Under the pieces are notes generated by a model, which saw nothing but the letters and a program-made list of their open reading frames with translations, did no database searches and was not told the origin of the DNA. A stretch of DNA of 64,000 nucleotides. It comes from Pseudoxanthomonas composti. Its GTDB lineage: Bacteria > Pseudomonadota > Gammaproteobacteria > Xanthomonadales > Xanthomonadaceae. Positions 9,503 through 20,533 of the stretch are shown piece by piece (position 1 is the stretch's first letter; each line of letters begins with the position of its first letter). Location of the stretch: assembly GCF_004122095.1 (NCBI RefSeq), contig NZ_SAWZ01000007.1:140689-204688 (forward strand), in the 5' to 3' direction. Position numbers and translations under genes: made by a program.

Positions 9503-11089
9503 ATGTCCGCTGATTTCCTGCCCGTGCGCCGGGCGCTGCTGTCCGTTTCCGACAAGACCGGCCTGATCGACCTGGCCAAGGCCCTGGCCGCCCGCAACGT
9601 CGAACTGCTGTCCACCGGCGGCACCGCCAAGGCGATCCGCGAGGCCGGCCTGCCGGTGAAGGACGTGGCCGAGCTCACCGGTTTTCCGGAAATGATGGAC
9701 GGCCGCGTCAAGACCTTGCACCCGCTGGTGCATGGCGGCTTGCTGGGCCGTGCGGGGATCGATGATGCGGTGATGGCCGAGCATGGCATTGCCGCGATCG
9801 ACCTGCTGGTGCTGAACCTGTATCCGTTCGAGGCGGTCACCGCCAAGGCCGACTGCACGCTGGCCGAGGCGGTGGAGAACATCGACATCGGCGGCCCGGC
9901 GATGCTGCGCAGCGCGGCCAAGAACTTCGCGCGCGTGGCCGTGGCCACCTCGCCGGACCAGTACGCCGGGCTGCTGGCCGAACTGGACGCCAACGAGGGC
10001 CAGCTCTCGGCCGCCAAGCGCTTCGCGCTGTCGGTGGCCGCCTTCAACCGCGTGGCGCAATACGACGCGGCGATCAGCAACTACCTCTCGGCAGTGACCG
10101 ACACCAGCGGCGAGGTCCCGGTGCGCAGCGCCTTCGCCGGCCAGGCCAATGGCAGCTTCGTCAAGGTGATGGACCTGCGCTATGGCGAGAACCCGCACCA
10201 GCAGGCCGCGTTCTACCGCGACCTGTATCCGGCGCCGGGCTCGCTGGCCACCTTCGAGCAGCTGCAGGGCAAGGAGCTGAGCTACAACAACATCGCCGAC
10301 TCGGACGCGGCCTGGGAGTGCGTCCGCCAGTTCGAAGCGCCGGCCTGCGTCATCGTCAAGCACGCCAACCCGTGTGGCGTGGCGGTCGCCGCCAACGTCG
10401 GCGATGCCTACGAGCAGGCCTACGTCACCGACCCGACCAGCGCCTTCGGCGGCATCCTGGCCTTCAATCGCACCCTGGATGCGGCCACCGCCAAGACCAT
10501 CCTGGACCGGCAGTTCGTCGAGGTGCTGATCGCCCCGGACTACGAGCCGGCCGCGCTGGAGTACGCCACCAGGAAGGCCAACGTGCGCGTGCTGCGCATT
10601 CCGCTGGCGCCGGCCTCCAAGGGTTTCATCGACACCAAGCGCATCGGTTCGGGGATGCTGATGCAGACCGCCGATGACCGCGTGGTCACGCGCGAGGAAC
10701 TGAAGGTGGTGACCAAGATTGCGCCGACCGACGCGCAGTTCTCCGACCTGCTGTTCGCGTGGAAGGTGGCCAAGTTCGTCAAGTCCAACGCGATCGTCTA
10801 TGCCAAGGACAGCCGTACCATCGGTGTCGGCGCCGGGCAGATGAGCCGTGTGTACTCGGCGCGCATCGCCGGCATCAAGGCCAGCGATGCCGGGCTGGTG
10901 GTGCCCGGCTCGGTGATGGCCTCCGATGCGTTCTTCCCGTTCCGCGACGGCCTGGATGCGGCGGCAGAGGCCGGCATCAGCGCGGTGATCCAGCCGGGCG
11001 GTTCGATGCGCGATGCCGAGGTGATCGCCGCGGCCGACGAGCACGGCATTGCGATGGTGTTTACCGGCGTGCGGCATTTCCGGCATTGA
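9503..11089 (+). CDS. purH: Bifunctional AICAR transformylase / IMP cyclohydrolase
   Basis: PurH performs the last two steps of de novo purine synthesis: formylation of AICAR and closure to IMP. The 528-residue protein starts [20 protein letters not shown]. The N-terminal MGS-like cyclohydrolase domain (to about 200) has [10 protein letters not shown] and [15 protein letters not shown]. The C-terminal transformylase domain has the KHANPCGVA segment (catalytic Lys-His) and SNAIVYAKD. An upstream start at 9290 would add 71 residues without family character and is rejected. purD follows on the same strand. Confidence 0.97.
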   Translation: MSADFLPVRRALLSVSDKTGLIDLAKALAARNVELLSTGGTAKAIREAGLPVKDVAELTGFPEMMDGRVKTLHPLVHGGLLGRAGIDDAVMAEHGIAAIDLLVLNLYPFEAVTAKADCTLAEAVENIDIGGPAMLRSAAKNFARVAVATSPDQYAGLLAELDANEGQLSAAKRFALSVAAFNRVAQYDAAISNYLSAVTDTSGEVPVRSAFAGQANGSFVKVMDLRYGENPHQQAAFYRDLYPAPGSLATFEQLQGKELSYNNIADSDAAWECVRQFEAPACVIVKHANPCGVAVAANVGDAYEQAYVTDPTSAFGGILAFNRTLDAATAKTILDRQFVEVLIAPDYEPAALEYATRKANVRVLRIPLAPASKGFIDTKRIGSGMLMQTADDRVVTREELKVVTKIAPTDAQFSDLLFAWKVAKFVKSNAIVYAKDSRTIGVGAGQMSRVYSARIAGIKASDAGLVVPGSVMASDAFFPFRDGLDAAAEAGISAVIQPGGSMRDAEVIAAADEHGIAMVFTGVRHFRH

Positions 11090-11116
11090 TACCGGCTGGC
11101 GCCGGCATCAATCCCA

Positions 11117-11206
11117 AAGTTCGCTTCGCAAACTTCGGGCCCCGGCCTTGCGCTTCCACACCCCCATTCGCGCCGTTGGCGCGAATCGCCCCCTGACTCA
11201 GGGGGC
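11117..11206. other. Three stacked hairpins between purH and purD
   Basis: The 138-base spacer holds three inverted repeats in a row: 11117-11135 (8-base arms, one mismatch), 11166-11186 (ATTCGCGCC/GGCGCGAAT, perfect) and 11188-11206 (GCCCCCT/AGGGGGC, perfect). None is followed by a T-run. They could modulate transcript stability or purD translation, since the last one ends 21 bases before the purD ATG. Confidence 0.55.
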
Positions 11207-11227
11207 TCCACCTTCGGAGAGATCGCG

Positions 11228-12514
11228 ATGAAAGTTCTGGTCATCGGCGCAGGCGGCCGCGAACATGCCCTGGCCTGGAAGCTGGCCCAATCCCCGCGCG
11301 TGAGCGAGGTGCTGGTCGCGCCAGGCAATGCCGGTACGGCCACGGAAAGCGGCTGCCGCAACGTGGCGGTCAAGGTCACCGACATCGATGGTTTGCTTAA
11401 GCTGGCCCAGGACGAAGGCGTGGCCCTGACCGTGGTCGGGCCGGAGGTGCCGCTGGTGGCCGGTGTGGTCGATGCCTTCCGCGCCGCCGGCCTGCGCATC
11501 TTCGGGCCGACCGCCGCGGCGGCGCAGCTGGAAGGCAGCAAGGCCTTCGCCAAGGAGTTCCTCAAGCGCCACGGCATCCCGACCGCGTTCTACGAAGTGC
11601 ACACCGAGGTCGATGCCGCGCTGGCCTACGTGCGCGAGAAAGGCGCGCCGATCGTGATCAAGGCCGACGGCCTGGCTGCGGGCAAGGGCGTGATCGTGGC
11701 GATGACGCTGGAGGAAGCCGAAGCGGCCGTGCGCGACATGCTCTCGGGCAATGCCTTCGGCGATGCCGGCGCGCGCGTGGTGATCGAGGAGTTCCTCGAC
11801 GGCGAGGAGGCCAGCTTCATCTCCATGGTCGATGGCCGTACCGCGCTGCCGATGGCCACCAGCCAGGATCACAAGCGCGTGGGCGATGGCGACACTGGCC
11901 CCAATACCGGCGGCATGGGCGCGTACTCGCCGGCGCCGGTGGTGACGCAGGAAGTCCATGACCGTGTGATGCGCGAGGTGGTCAACCCGACCGTGCAGGG
12001 CATGATCGACGATGGCGTTCCGTTCACCGGCTTCCTCTATGCCGGGCTGATGATCGATGCCAGCGGCGCGCCGAAGGTGATCGAGTTCAACGTGCGTTTC
12101 GGCGATCCGGAGACCCAGCCGGTGATGCTGCGCCTGCAGTCGGACCTGGTGGAGCTTGTGGAAGCGGCCATCGACGGCAAGCTGGACACTGCGCAGGCGC
12201 AGTGGGACCCGCGCCCCAGCCTGGGCGTGGTGATCGCCGCCAGGCCATACCCGGAAACGCCGGTCACCGGCGAGGTCATCCGCGGGCTGGACGCGGTGCC
12301 TGAGACCGCCAAGGTCTTCCATGCCGGCACGGCGTTGAACGCGGCCGGCGAGGTGGTCAGCGCCGGCGGCCGCGTGCTGTGCGTGGCCGCGCTGGGCGAG
12401 CGCGTGTCCGATGCGCAGGCCAATGCCTATGCCGGCGTGGCCAGGATCAGCTGGGACAACGCCTTCCACCGCAGCGACATCGGCTGGCGGGCGATTGCGC
12501 GCGAGCAGGGCTGA
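11228..12514 (+). CDS. purD: Phosphoribosylamine--glycine ligase
   Basis: PurD joins glycine to phosphoribosylamine using ATP, the second step of purine synthesis. The 428-residue ATP-grasp protein has the N-terminal Rossmann-like motif [17 protein letters not shown], the ATP-grasp loop [11 protein letters not shown], and the metal-binding [10 protein letters not shown] motif. Length and motif order are typical. It lies 138 bases after purH, consistent with co-transcription. Confidence 0.97.
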   Translation: MKVLVIGAGGREHALAWKLAQSPRVSEVLVAPGNAGTATESGCRNVAVKVTDIDGLLKLAQDEGVALTVVGPEVPLVAGVVDAFRAAGLRIFGPTAAAAQLEGSKAFAKEFLKRHGIPTAFYEVHTEVDAALAYVREKGAPIVIKADGLAAGKGVIVAMTLEEAEAAVRDMLSGNAFGDAGARVVIEEFLDGEEASFISMVDGRTALPMATSQDHKRVGDGDTGPNTGGMGAYSPAPVVTQEVHDRVMREVVNPTVQGMIDDGVPFTGFLYAGLMIDASGAPKVIEFNVRFGDPETQPVMLRLQSDLVELVEAAIDGKLDTAQAQWDPRPSLGVVIAARPYPETPVTGEVIRGLDAVPETAKVFHAGTALNAAGEVVSAGGRVLCVAALGERVSDAQANAYAGVARISWDNAFHRSDIGWRAIAREQG

Positions 12515-12583
12515 GGCGCTAACCCTGCCTCGGGGCAGCTCAAGCATGCTGTCTTCGCTGCAACCGGGCCGAGTGCACATCGC

Positions 12584-12656
12584 CCTGTGGGAGCGGCTTT
12601 AGCCGCGAAGGGCTCTACGGGTAAAGCCCCTTCGCGACTGAAGTCGCTCCCACAGG
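12584..12656. repeat. REP-like palindrome (GTGGGAGCGGCTT family)
   Basis: The element starts CCTGTGGGAGCGGCTTTAGC and ends with its inverted form, GCGACTGAAGTCGCTCCCACAGG-like. The outer arms pair and enclose an inner GAAGGGCT/AGCCCCTTC pair. It sits between purD and the convergent response regulator and may act as a bidirectional transcription boundary. Related copies occur elsewhere in this window (near 22.8-23.1, 36.0, 42.7, 63.4 and 63.6 kb). Confidence 0.8.
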
Positions 12657-12706
12657 ATGCTTTCGAGGTCCGCAGCGATACCGCGTGACTGGGCTGAGAC
12701 GCGACC

Positions 12707-13395
12707 TCAGCCGGCGCGTTCGTTGGCCAATGCGTAGCCGGCGTTGGGCACGTGTTCGATCCAGTCGGTGCCGCCGCCGATGCGCGCCAGCTTGTGGCGC
12801 AGGCGGTGCACCAGCTGCTTGAGTGCATCGCGGTCGGCGCTGTCGCGGTCGGACCAGACGAAGCCGATGATGCGTTCGGGATCGACCGGGCGTCCGCGAT
12901 GGTTCATCAGCAGGCGCAGCAAGCGCAGCTCCAGGGTGGACAGCCGCGCGACCTGGCCGCTGCCGATGCGCATCTCGCTGCGCTCGGCATCCACGGTGAG
13001 CGTGCCGCTGCTGAGCAAGGGCACCTCCCCTTCGCCATCGCTGCCCCGACGCAGCAGCGCGCGTACCCGCGCCAGCAGGGCGCGCGGGCTGAAGGGCTTG
13101 CGCAGGTAGTCGTCCGCGCCCAGGTCCAGGCCGCGCACCTCATCCTCCTCCGAGGCGCGCACGGTCAGCATCATCACCGGCACTTCGCTGTGGTGGCGCA
13201 AGGCTTCGAGCACGGAGAACCCATCGCGCCGCGGCAGGTTGACGTCCAGCACCACCAGCTCCGGGGCGTGCTTCTCGAACTGGGTCAGCGCGTGCTCGCC
13301 GTCGAAGGCGGTGACCACCTCGTAGCCGGCGCCACTGAGCGCGAACTGCAGCAGTCCGACCAGTTCGACATCGTCATCGACGATCAGGATGCGCA

Positions 13396-13396
<1 letters not shown>
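12707..13396 (-). CDS. OmpR/PhoB-type response regulator
   Basis: A 229-residue regulator. The receiver domain has the acidic pair D7/D8, the phospho-acceptor D51 (VVLDVNLP) and K100 (LRKPFSP). The C-terminal winged helix spans about 130-225 (LSTLELRLLRLL and the wing HVPNAGYALANE). Its ATG shares one base with the stop of the histidine kinase upstream (TGATG), so it is the kinase's cognate partner. It is the last gene of what looks like one minus-strand unit starting at cysA, suggesting a link to sulfate or a related anion. The target genes are unknown. Confidence 0.93.
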
Positions 13397-15441
<2,045 letters not shown>

Positions 15442-15467
15442 GCGGGGGTTCCTGGGCCGTGGTTCTT

Positions 15468-16313
15468 CTATTTGCGCGGACGACGGCGGTCCTGCACGTG
15501 TTCGATCCCGGTCTTGGCCAGCAGCGTCACCAGCCCCAGCAGGGCCAGCAGCGAGGACACGGCGAAGGCCGCGGTGAAGTCGTACTCGTTGTACAGGACC
15601 TCCACGTGCAGCGGCATGGTATTGGTCAGCCCGCGGATGTGGCCGGACACCACCGACACCGCGCCGAACTCGCCCATCGCCCGCGCATTGCACAGCAGCA
15701 CGCCGTACAGCAGGCTCCAGCGGATCGAGGGCAGGGTCACGTGCCAGAACGTGGCCCAGCCACCGGCGCCCAGGGTGAAGGCGGCCAGCTCCGGGTCGGT
15801 GTTCTGCTCCTGCATGAAGGCGATCAGCTCGCGCGCCACGAACGGAAAGGTCACGAACAGCGTGGCCAGCACGATGCCCGGCACGGCGAACACCACCTTC
15901 CAGCCGGTCGTGGCCAGCAGCGGCGCGAACCAGCCCTGGGTGCCGAACAACAGCACCAGCAGCAGGCCAGCCACCACCGGCGAGACCGAGAACGGCAGGT
16001 CGATCAGCGTCACCAGCAGCGACTTGCCGCGAAAGGTGAAGCGCGACAGCGCCCAGCCGGCGACCACGCCGAACACCACGTTCAGCGGGACGGCGATGGC
16101 CGCCACGATCAAGGTCAGGCGGATCGCCGCGCGCGCATCCTCGCTGGTGAGGGCGGCCACGAAGGTGTCCCAGCCACCGGCCAGGGCCTGGCGGAACACC
16201 AGCACCAGCGGCAGGCCCAGGAACACCAGCAGGAACAGCACCACCAGCCCGATCAGGCTGCGACGCAGCCACGGCGGGTCGTTGAGCGCGGGCGTGTCGT
16301 CGTAGCCGCCCAT
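15468..16313 (-). CDS. cysW: Sulfate/thiosulfate ABC transporter permease CysW
   Basis: CysW is one of the two membrane subunits of the sulfate/thiosulfate importer. The 281-residue protein has six predicted membrane segments, the Pro-rich IDLPFSVSPVVAG motif, and the cytoplasmic EAA-like loop (ELAAFTLGAGGWATFWHVTLP) that docks on CysA. The ATG lies one base after the cysT stop. The next gene downstream is a histidine kinase, not the usual end of a sulfate operon. Confidence 0.95.
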   Translation of the reverse strand: MGGYDDTPALNDPPWLRRSLIGLVVLFLLVFLGLPLVLVFRQALAGGWDTFVAALTSEDARAAIRLTLIVAAIAVPLNVVFGVVAGWALSRFTFRGKSLLVTLIDLPFSVSPVVAGLLLVLLFGTQGWFAPLLATTGWKVVFAVPGIVLATLFVTFPFVARELIAFMQEQNTDPELAAFTLGAGGWATFWHVTLPSIRWSLLYGVLLCNARAMGEFGAVSVVSGHIRGLTNTMPLHVEVLYNEYDFTAAFAVSSLLALLGLVTLLAKTGIEHVQDRRRPRK

Positions 16314-16314
16314 G

Positions 16315-17226
16315 TCAGTGCGCGCCCCCGGGGCGATGGCCGCTCCAACGCTGGGCCAGGTTGATCAGCAGCAGCATCACGAAGGAGATCACCAGCATCG
16401 CCACGGCCAGCACCGTGGCCCCGGCGTAGTCGTACTGCTCCAGGTGCACCACGATCAGCAGTGGCGCGATCTCCGACACCATGGGGATGTTGCCGGCGAT
16501 GAAGATCACCGAACCGTACTCGCCGATCGCGCGCGAGAAGGACAGGGTGAAGCCGGTCAGCGCGGCCGGCAGCAGCTGGCGGATCACCACCCAGCGCACC
16601 ACCTGGGCGCGGCTGGCGCCGAGCGTGGCGGCGGCCTCTTCCAGGGCCGGATCCAAGTCCTGCAGCGCCGGCTGCACCGTGCGCACCACGAAGGGCAGGC
16701 CGACGAACACCAGCGCCACCAGAATCCCGACCGGCTTGAACGCCACATCCAGGCCCAGCGCGGCCAGCGGCGCGCCCAGCCAGCCGCTGGGCGCGTACAG
16801 CGTGGCCAGCGCGATACCGGCCACGGCGGTGGGCAGGGCGAACGGCAGGTCGATCATCGCATCGAGGATGCGCCTGCCCGGGAATCGATAACGCACCATC
16901 ACCCACGCGGTCAGGGTGCCGAACACCAGGTTGATCAGCGCCGCGCCCAGCGACAGCCCGAAGCTGAGCTTGTAGGCGGCCAGCGCGCGCTCGCTGCTGG
17001 CGATGCGCCACACGTCTTCCCAGGAGAGGCCGGCGACCTTGACCAGGGCCGCGGCGATGGGCAGCACCACGATCAGGCTCAACCAGGTGATGGTGAGCCC
17101 AAGGGTGAGCCGGAAGCCGGGATGCACACGATGGGCGCGCGGGGCGCCGGCGCTGGCTGCGGCGAGGTCGGTGGCGGCGATGCTGTTCAAGGTGTCCGTT
17201 TCAGGCAATGGCGCGTGTGCAGGCAC
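16315..17226 (-). CDS. cysT: Sulfate/thiosulfate ABC transporter permease CysT (CysU)
   Basis: Partner permease of CysW. The 303-residue frame has a hydrophilic N-terminal tail, then six membrane segments, IDLPFALPTAVAGIAL, and the EEAAATLGASRAQVVRWVVIR docking loop. The start is uncertain: GTG at 17226 gives the longest form, while a TTG 36 bases downstream (17190, then AACAGCATC) would give a protein nearer the usual length. It is separated from sbp by 66 bases that contain a hairpin, and it is followed at once by cysW. Confidence 0.94.
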   Translation of the reverse strand: MPAHAPLPETDTLNSIAATDLAAASAGAPRAHRVHPGFRLTLGLTITWLSLIVVLPIAAALVKVAGLSWEDVWRIASSERALAAYKLSFGLSLGAALINLVFGTLTAWVMVRYRFPGRRILDAMIDLPFALPTAVAGIALATLYAPSGWLGAPLAALGLDVAFKPVGILVALVFVGLPFVVRTVQPALQDLDPALEEAAATLGASRAQVVRWVVIRQLLPAALTGFTLSFSRAIGEYGSVIFIAGNIPMVSEIAPLLIVVHLEQYDYAGATVLAVAMLVISFVMLLLINLAQRWSGHRPGGAH

Positions 17227-17243
17227 GGGATGCCGGTTGTCCC

Positions 17244-17269
17244 GTCATTTCCGCACAGGCGGGAATGAC
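17244..17269 (-). promoter_or_regulatory. Hairpin between sbp and cysT
   Basis: Inverted repeat with 11-base arms (GTCATTTCCGC / GCGGGAATGAC, one G-U type mismatch) and a 4-base loop. It lies 24 bases after the sbp stop. Such intercistronic hairpins after a binding-protein gene commonly protect the upstream message so that the binding protein exceeds the permeases; here that is inferred. Confidence 0.55.
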
Positions 17270-17292
17270 GTAGTCGACAGCTCCGAGGGCAC

Positions 17293-18408
17293 TCATTGCG
17301 CGCGCTGGGCGAAGATCTTGTCGAACTGGCCACCCTCGGCGAAATGCTCGGCCTGGGCCTGTTTCCAGCCGCCGAACAGCTCGTCGACCGTGAATAGCTC
17401 CAGCTTGGGAAACTCACTCTCGTGCTTGGCCAGGATTTCGGCGTTGCGCGGGCGGAAGTGATGCTTGGCTGCCAGTTCCTGGCCCTCGGGCGTGTAGAGG
17501 TACTCCAGGTACTCCCGCGCCAGCGCCTGCGTGCCGTGCTGCTTGGCGACCTTGTCCACCACCGCCACGGTCGGCTCGGCCAGCACGCTGGTGGTCGGGC
17601 GCACGATCTCGTACTTGTCGCTGCCGAACTCCTGCAGCACCAGCAGTGCCTCGTTCTCCCAGGCCAGCAGCACATCGCCGATGCCGCGCTGGACGAAGGT
17701 GGTGGTGGCACCACGCGCACCGGTATCCAGCACCGGCACCGACTTGAACAGCTTGGTCATGTAGGCCTGCGCATCGGCCTGGCTGCCGCCCCGCTTGAGC
17801 ACCGAGCCCCAGGCGGCCAGGTAGTTCCAGCGCGCGCCACCGGAGGTCTTCGGGTTCGGGGTGACCACCGCCACGCCATCGCGGCCCAGGTCGGTCCAGT
17901 CATGGATGTTCTTGGGGTTGCCACGGCGCACCACGAACACCACGGTGGAGGTGTAAGGCGCGCTGTTGTCCGGCAGCTTGGACTGCCAGCCGGCATCGAT
18001 CAGGCCATGCTCGACCAGCGCATCCACGTCCGAGGCCAGCGCCAGGGTCACCACATCCGCTTCCAGCCCGTCGATCACCGAACGCGCCTGCTTACCCGAG
18101 CCGCCGTGGGACATGCGCACCGTCGGCGCGCTGCCGTGCTCGGCTTGGTAGTGTCCGGCGAAAGCCTTGTTGAAGTCGGCGTAGAACTCGCGCGTGGGGT
18201 CGTAGCTGACGTTGAGCAGGGTGGTCTTGCCGGCGGCCGCGGCATCGGACTTGCCGGCCTCTCCCGAGGCGGGCTTGCCGCCGCCGCAGGCGGCCAACAG
18301 GGCGGTCAGGCCGGCGCCCAGCGCGATGGCGCTAAGGCGACGCCACGGGCGAGGCGTGAGCAGGGCCTGCGCAGGGGCCGGCGCGCGGCGGATCTTCAAA
18401 GCGGTCAT
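17293..18408 (-). CDS. sbp: Sulfate-binding lipoprotein of the sulfate ABC transporter
   Basis: Captures sulfate in the periplasm for CysTWA. The 371-residue protein has an N-terminal signal with lipobox LLAAC, so it should be lipid-anchored. The mature domain shows the family signatures [34 protein letters not shown] and [14 protein letters not shown]. The ATG overlaps the cysA stop (ATGA), giving translational coupling to the ATPase gene. A 40-residue Pro/Arg-rich extension precedes the signal core, which is long for a lipoprotein, so a start further in is possible. Confidence 0.94.
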   Translation of the reverse strand: MTALKIRRAPAPAQALLTPRPWRRLSAIALGAGLTALLAACGGGKPASGEAGKSDAAAAGKTTLLNVSYDPTREFYADFNKAFAGHYQAEHGSAPTVRMSHGGSGKQARSVIDGLEADVVTLALASDVDALVEHGLIDAGWQSKLPDNSAPYTSTVVFVVRRGNPKNIHDWTDLGRDGVAVVTPNPKTSGGARWNYLAAWGSVLKRGGSQADAQAYMTKLFKSVPVLDTGARGATTTFVQRGIGDVLLAWENEALLVLQEFGSDKYEIVRPTTSVLAEPTVAVVDKVAKQHGTQALAREYLEYLYTPEGQELAAKHHFRPRNAEILAKHESEFPKLELFTVDELFGGWKQAQAEHFAEGGQFDKIFAQRAQ

Positions 18409-20336
18409 GGGGCATTCCTGTCGGCAAGGGCCGCTGCGGCGGCAGGTGGCGGGGCGGCGCGCCCATGCAGGGCGCTGCTGGTGGGCGCAAGGCCCAGGTC
18501 GGCTTCGTCCGGCTGCACGATCAGCCAGGTCCAGCGCCCGGCCAGGGCCTTGAGCCAGGTCTGCTGGCGCGGCCCCAGCCCCGCGCGCGGACCGAGGTCC
18601 AGCACGGTCAGCGCGGCGGTGGCATCCAGGTGCGGACGCACCTGCGCATCGGGGTCGACCGGCACCGGGGTGGCGGCGCCGACGGTGGTGAAAGGAATGC
18701 GGCGCAGGGTCAGCGCATCGCGCCAGCGCTGCGGCGGCTGGTGCGGCTGCAGCGGCAGGCGACCGTCCAGGTCGCGCACCTCCGCGCGCGCGCCCAGTTC
18801 CTCGGCGATCTCGGCCGGCAGCTCCAGGTCGGGCTGGCCGCTGGCGAAGGCGCGCAGCAGCATCGACCAATGCCCGCCTTCCTGCAGGGGATCGCCCTCG
18901 CTGCCGGCCAGCAGCACGTGGCGCAGGTCGCGTTCGGCCAGCAGCTCCAGCAGGCGCGGGTCCTGGCCCAGGCTGCCGGGGAACACCACCAGGTCGTAGC
19001 GCTCCCCGTCCAGGTGCGCGCGCACGGCCTGCCACAGGTCCAGGTCCATGGACTGGTTGTCCACCAGTTTCAGGTCGCCGGCGAAGGACTGGCGGAACTG
19101 CTCCAGCGGCTGCCGCAGCTGGCCATCGCGCACCGCGCCGCCCAGCAGGGTGATCAAGGCATGGCTGCGCTCGCCCCAGCGCAGCAGCGAGGTGGTCAGC
19201 GCGCGGCCTTCTCGGTCGCCCTCGGCCAGCACCAGCACCCGCAGGTTGGGCTGGGACACCGCGTGCAGCGCGCGCGCGGACACCGAGACGCGGTCGCCCG
19301 GCTGCAGCGGCAGCAGGCGCGCTTCCTCGATCGAGCGCAGCGCTTCGAGGTGATAGCGGCGCCCGCCCACCTCCGGCTGCTGGGCGTGGATGGCGTCCAG
19401 CTCCAGGTAGACGCGCTCGCTGGCGCCCAGGTACTCGGCGCGCTTGACCAGCGCCTCGCGCACGAAATGCCCGGGGGCCGATTCCGGATCGCGGTCCGGC
19501 TCGTCCAGCCAGATTTCCTCCGGGCGCAGCAACACCTTGACCCGCTGCGGGATGGCATTGGCCGCGGCCGGGTCGCCTTCCAGGCGCACCCGCACGCCTG
19601 CCGGGGTCAGCTCGCCCGGCAACAGGTTGGCGCGGCCGACGAAGCTGGCCACGAACTCGGTCTGCGGGGCGCGGTACAGCTGCTGCGGCCGGCCCTGCTC
19701 CAGCAGGCGGCCGCGGTGCAGCACCATGATGCGGTCGGCCACGGAGAAGGCTTCCTCCTGGTCGTGGGTCACGAACACCGCGGTGGTGCCGATGCGCTTG
19801 AGCACCTCGCGCAGGCCCTGGCGCAGGTCCTGCCGGATGCGCGCGTCCAGCGCGCCGAAGGGCTCGTCCAGCAGCAGCAGGCGCGGCTGGTGTGCCAGCG
19901 CGCGCGCCAGGGCGGTGCGCTGACGCTGACCGCCGGAGAGCTGGCCCGGATACTTGCGGGCACTGCCGCCCAGGCCGACCAGCTCCAGCAGCTCGTCGCG
20001 GCGGCGCTGGCGGGTGGCGCGGTCGACCTTGCGCACGCGCAGGGCGAACTCGACGTTGTCGGCCACCGTCAGATGCTCGAACAGCGCGTAGTTCTGGAAC
20101 ACGAACCCCAGGTCGCGGGCCCGCGGCGGCAGCGCGGTGACGTCCTGCTCGTCCACCCGCACCCGTCCGCTCTCGGCACCGGCCAGCCCGGCGATGACCC
20201 GCAGGATCGTGCTCTTGCCGCTCCCGGACGGACCCAGCAGGGCGACCAGCTCGCCATCGTCCACCCGGAAACTCACGTCGTGGACCACCGCGCGGCCGCC
20301 GTAGCGCTTGGTCAGGTGGGACACCTCGAGGGACAT
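18405..20336 (-). CDS. cysA: Sulfate ABC transporter ATPase CysA with an extra C-terminal domain
   Basis: ATP-hydrolysing subunit of the sulfate importer, but 643 residues long against about 350-365 for typical CysA. Residues 1-360 are ordinary: Walker [10 protein letters not shown] (35-43), Q-loop, signature LSGGQRQR, Walker [14 protein letters not shown]-loop THDQEE, then the TOBE-like tail. The frame continues without a stop through about 280 further residues. That part has an alpha/beta pattern ([43 protein letters not shown]), loosely like universal-stress-type Rossmann folds, repeated about twice. The stop overlaps the sbp start, which supports the whole frame as real. CysA is first in the operon, unlike the usual sbp-cysTWA order. 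Confidence 0.92.
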   Translation of the reverse strand: MSLEVSHLTKRYGGRAVVHDVSFRVDDGELVALLGPSGSGKSTILRVIAGLAGAESGRVRVDEQDVTALPPRARDLGFVFQNYALFEHLTVADNVEFALRVRKVDRATRQRRRDELLELVGLGGSARKYPGQLSGGQRQRTALARALAHQPRLLLLDEPFGALDARIRQDLRQGLREVLKRIGTTAVFVTHDQEEAFSVADRIMVLHRGRLLEQGRPQQLYRAPQTEFVASFVGRANLLPGELTPAGVRVRLEGDPAAANAIPQRVKVLLRPEEIWLDEPDRDPESAPGHFVREALVKRAEYLGASERVYLELDAIHAQQPEVGGRRYHLEALRSIEEARLLPLQPGDRVSVSARALHAVSQPNLRVLVLAEGDREGRALTTSLLRWGERSHALITLLGGAVRDGQLRQPLEQFRQSFAGDLKLVDNQSMDLDLWQAVRAHLDGERYDLVVFPGSLGQDPRLLELLAERDLRHVLLAGSEGDPLQEGGHWSMLLRAFASGQPDLELPAEIAEELGARAEVRDLDGRLPLQPHQPPQRWRDALTLRRIPFTTVGAATPVPVDPDAQVRPHLDATAALTVLDLGPRAGLGPRQQTWLKALAGRWTWLIVQPDEADLGLAPTSSALHGRAAPPPAAAAALADRNAP

Positions 20337-20533
20337 CGAACGATCCGCAATGGCACGGGGCTGCCCACTGTCGTGGGCGGTGGTGACATCGTCAGTTCCG
20401 GGCCGGTTATGGCGCGGTTACGGCACCCCAGGCCTTGCCATCGCCATTGCGCATGGCCGCCATGCGCCAGACCCGCCTTCACGCCCTTCCGCGGCGGCCC
20501 CGATAATGGCCGCCTCTGGAAGATCCCGCACAC

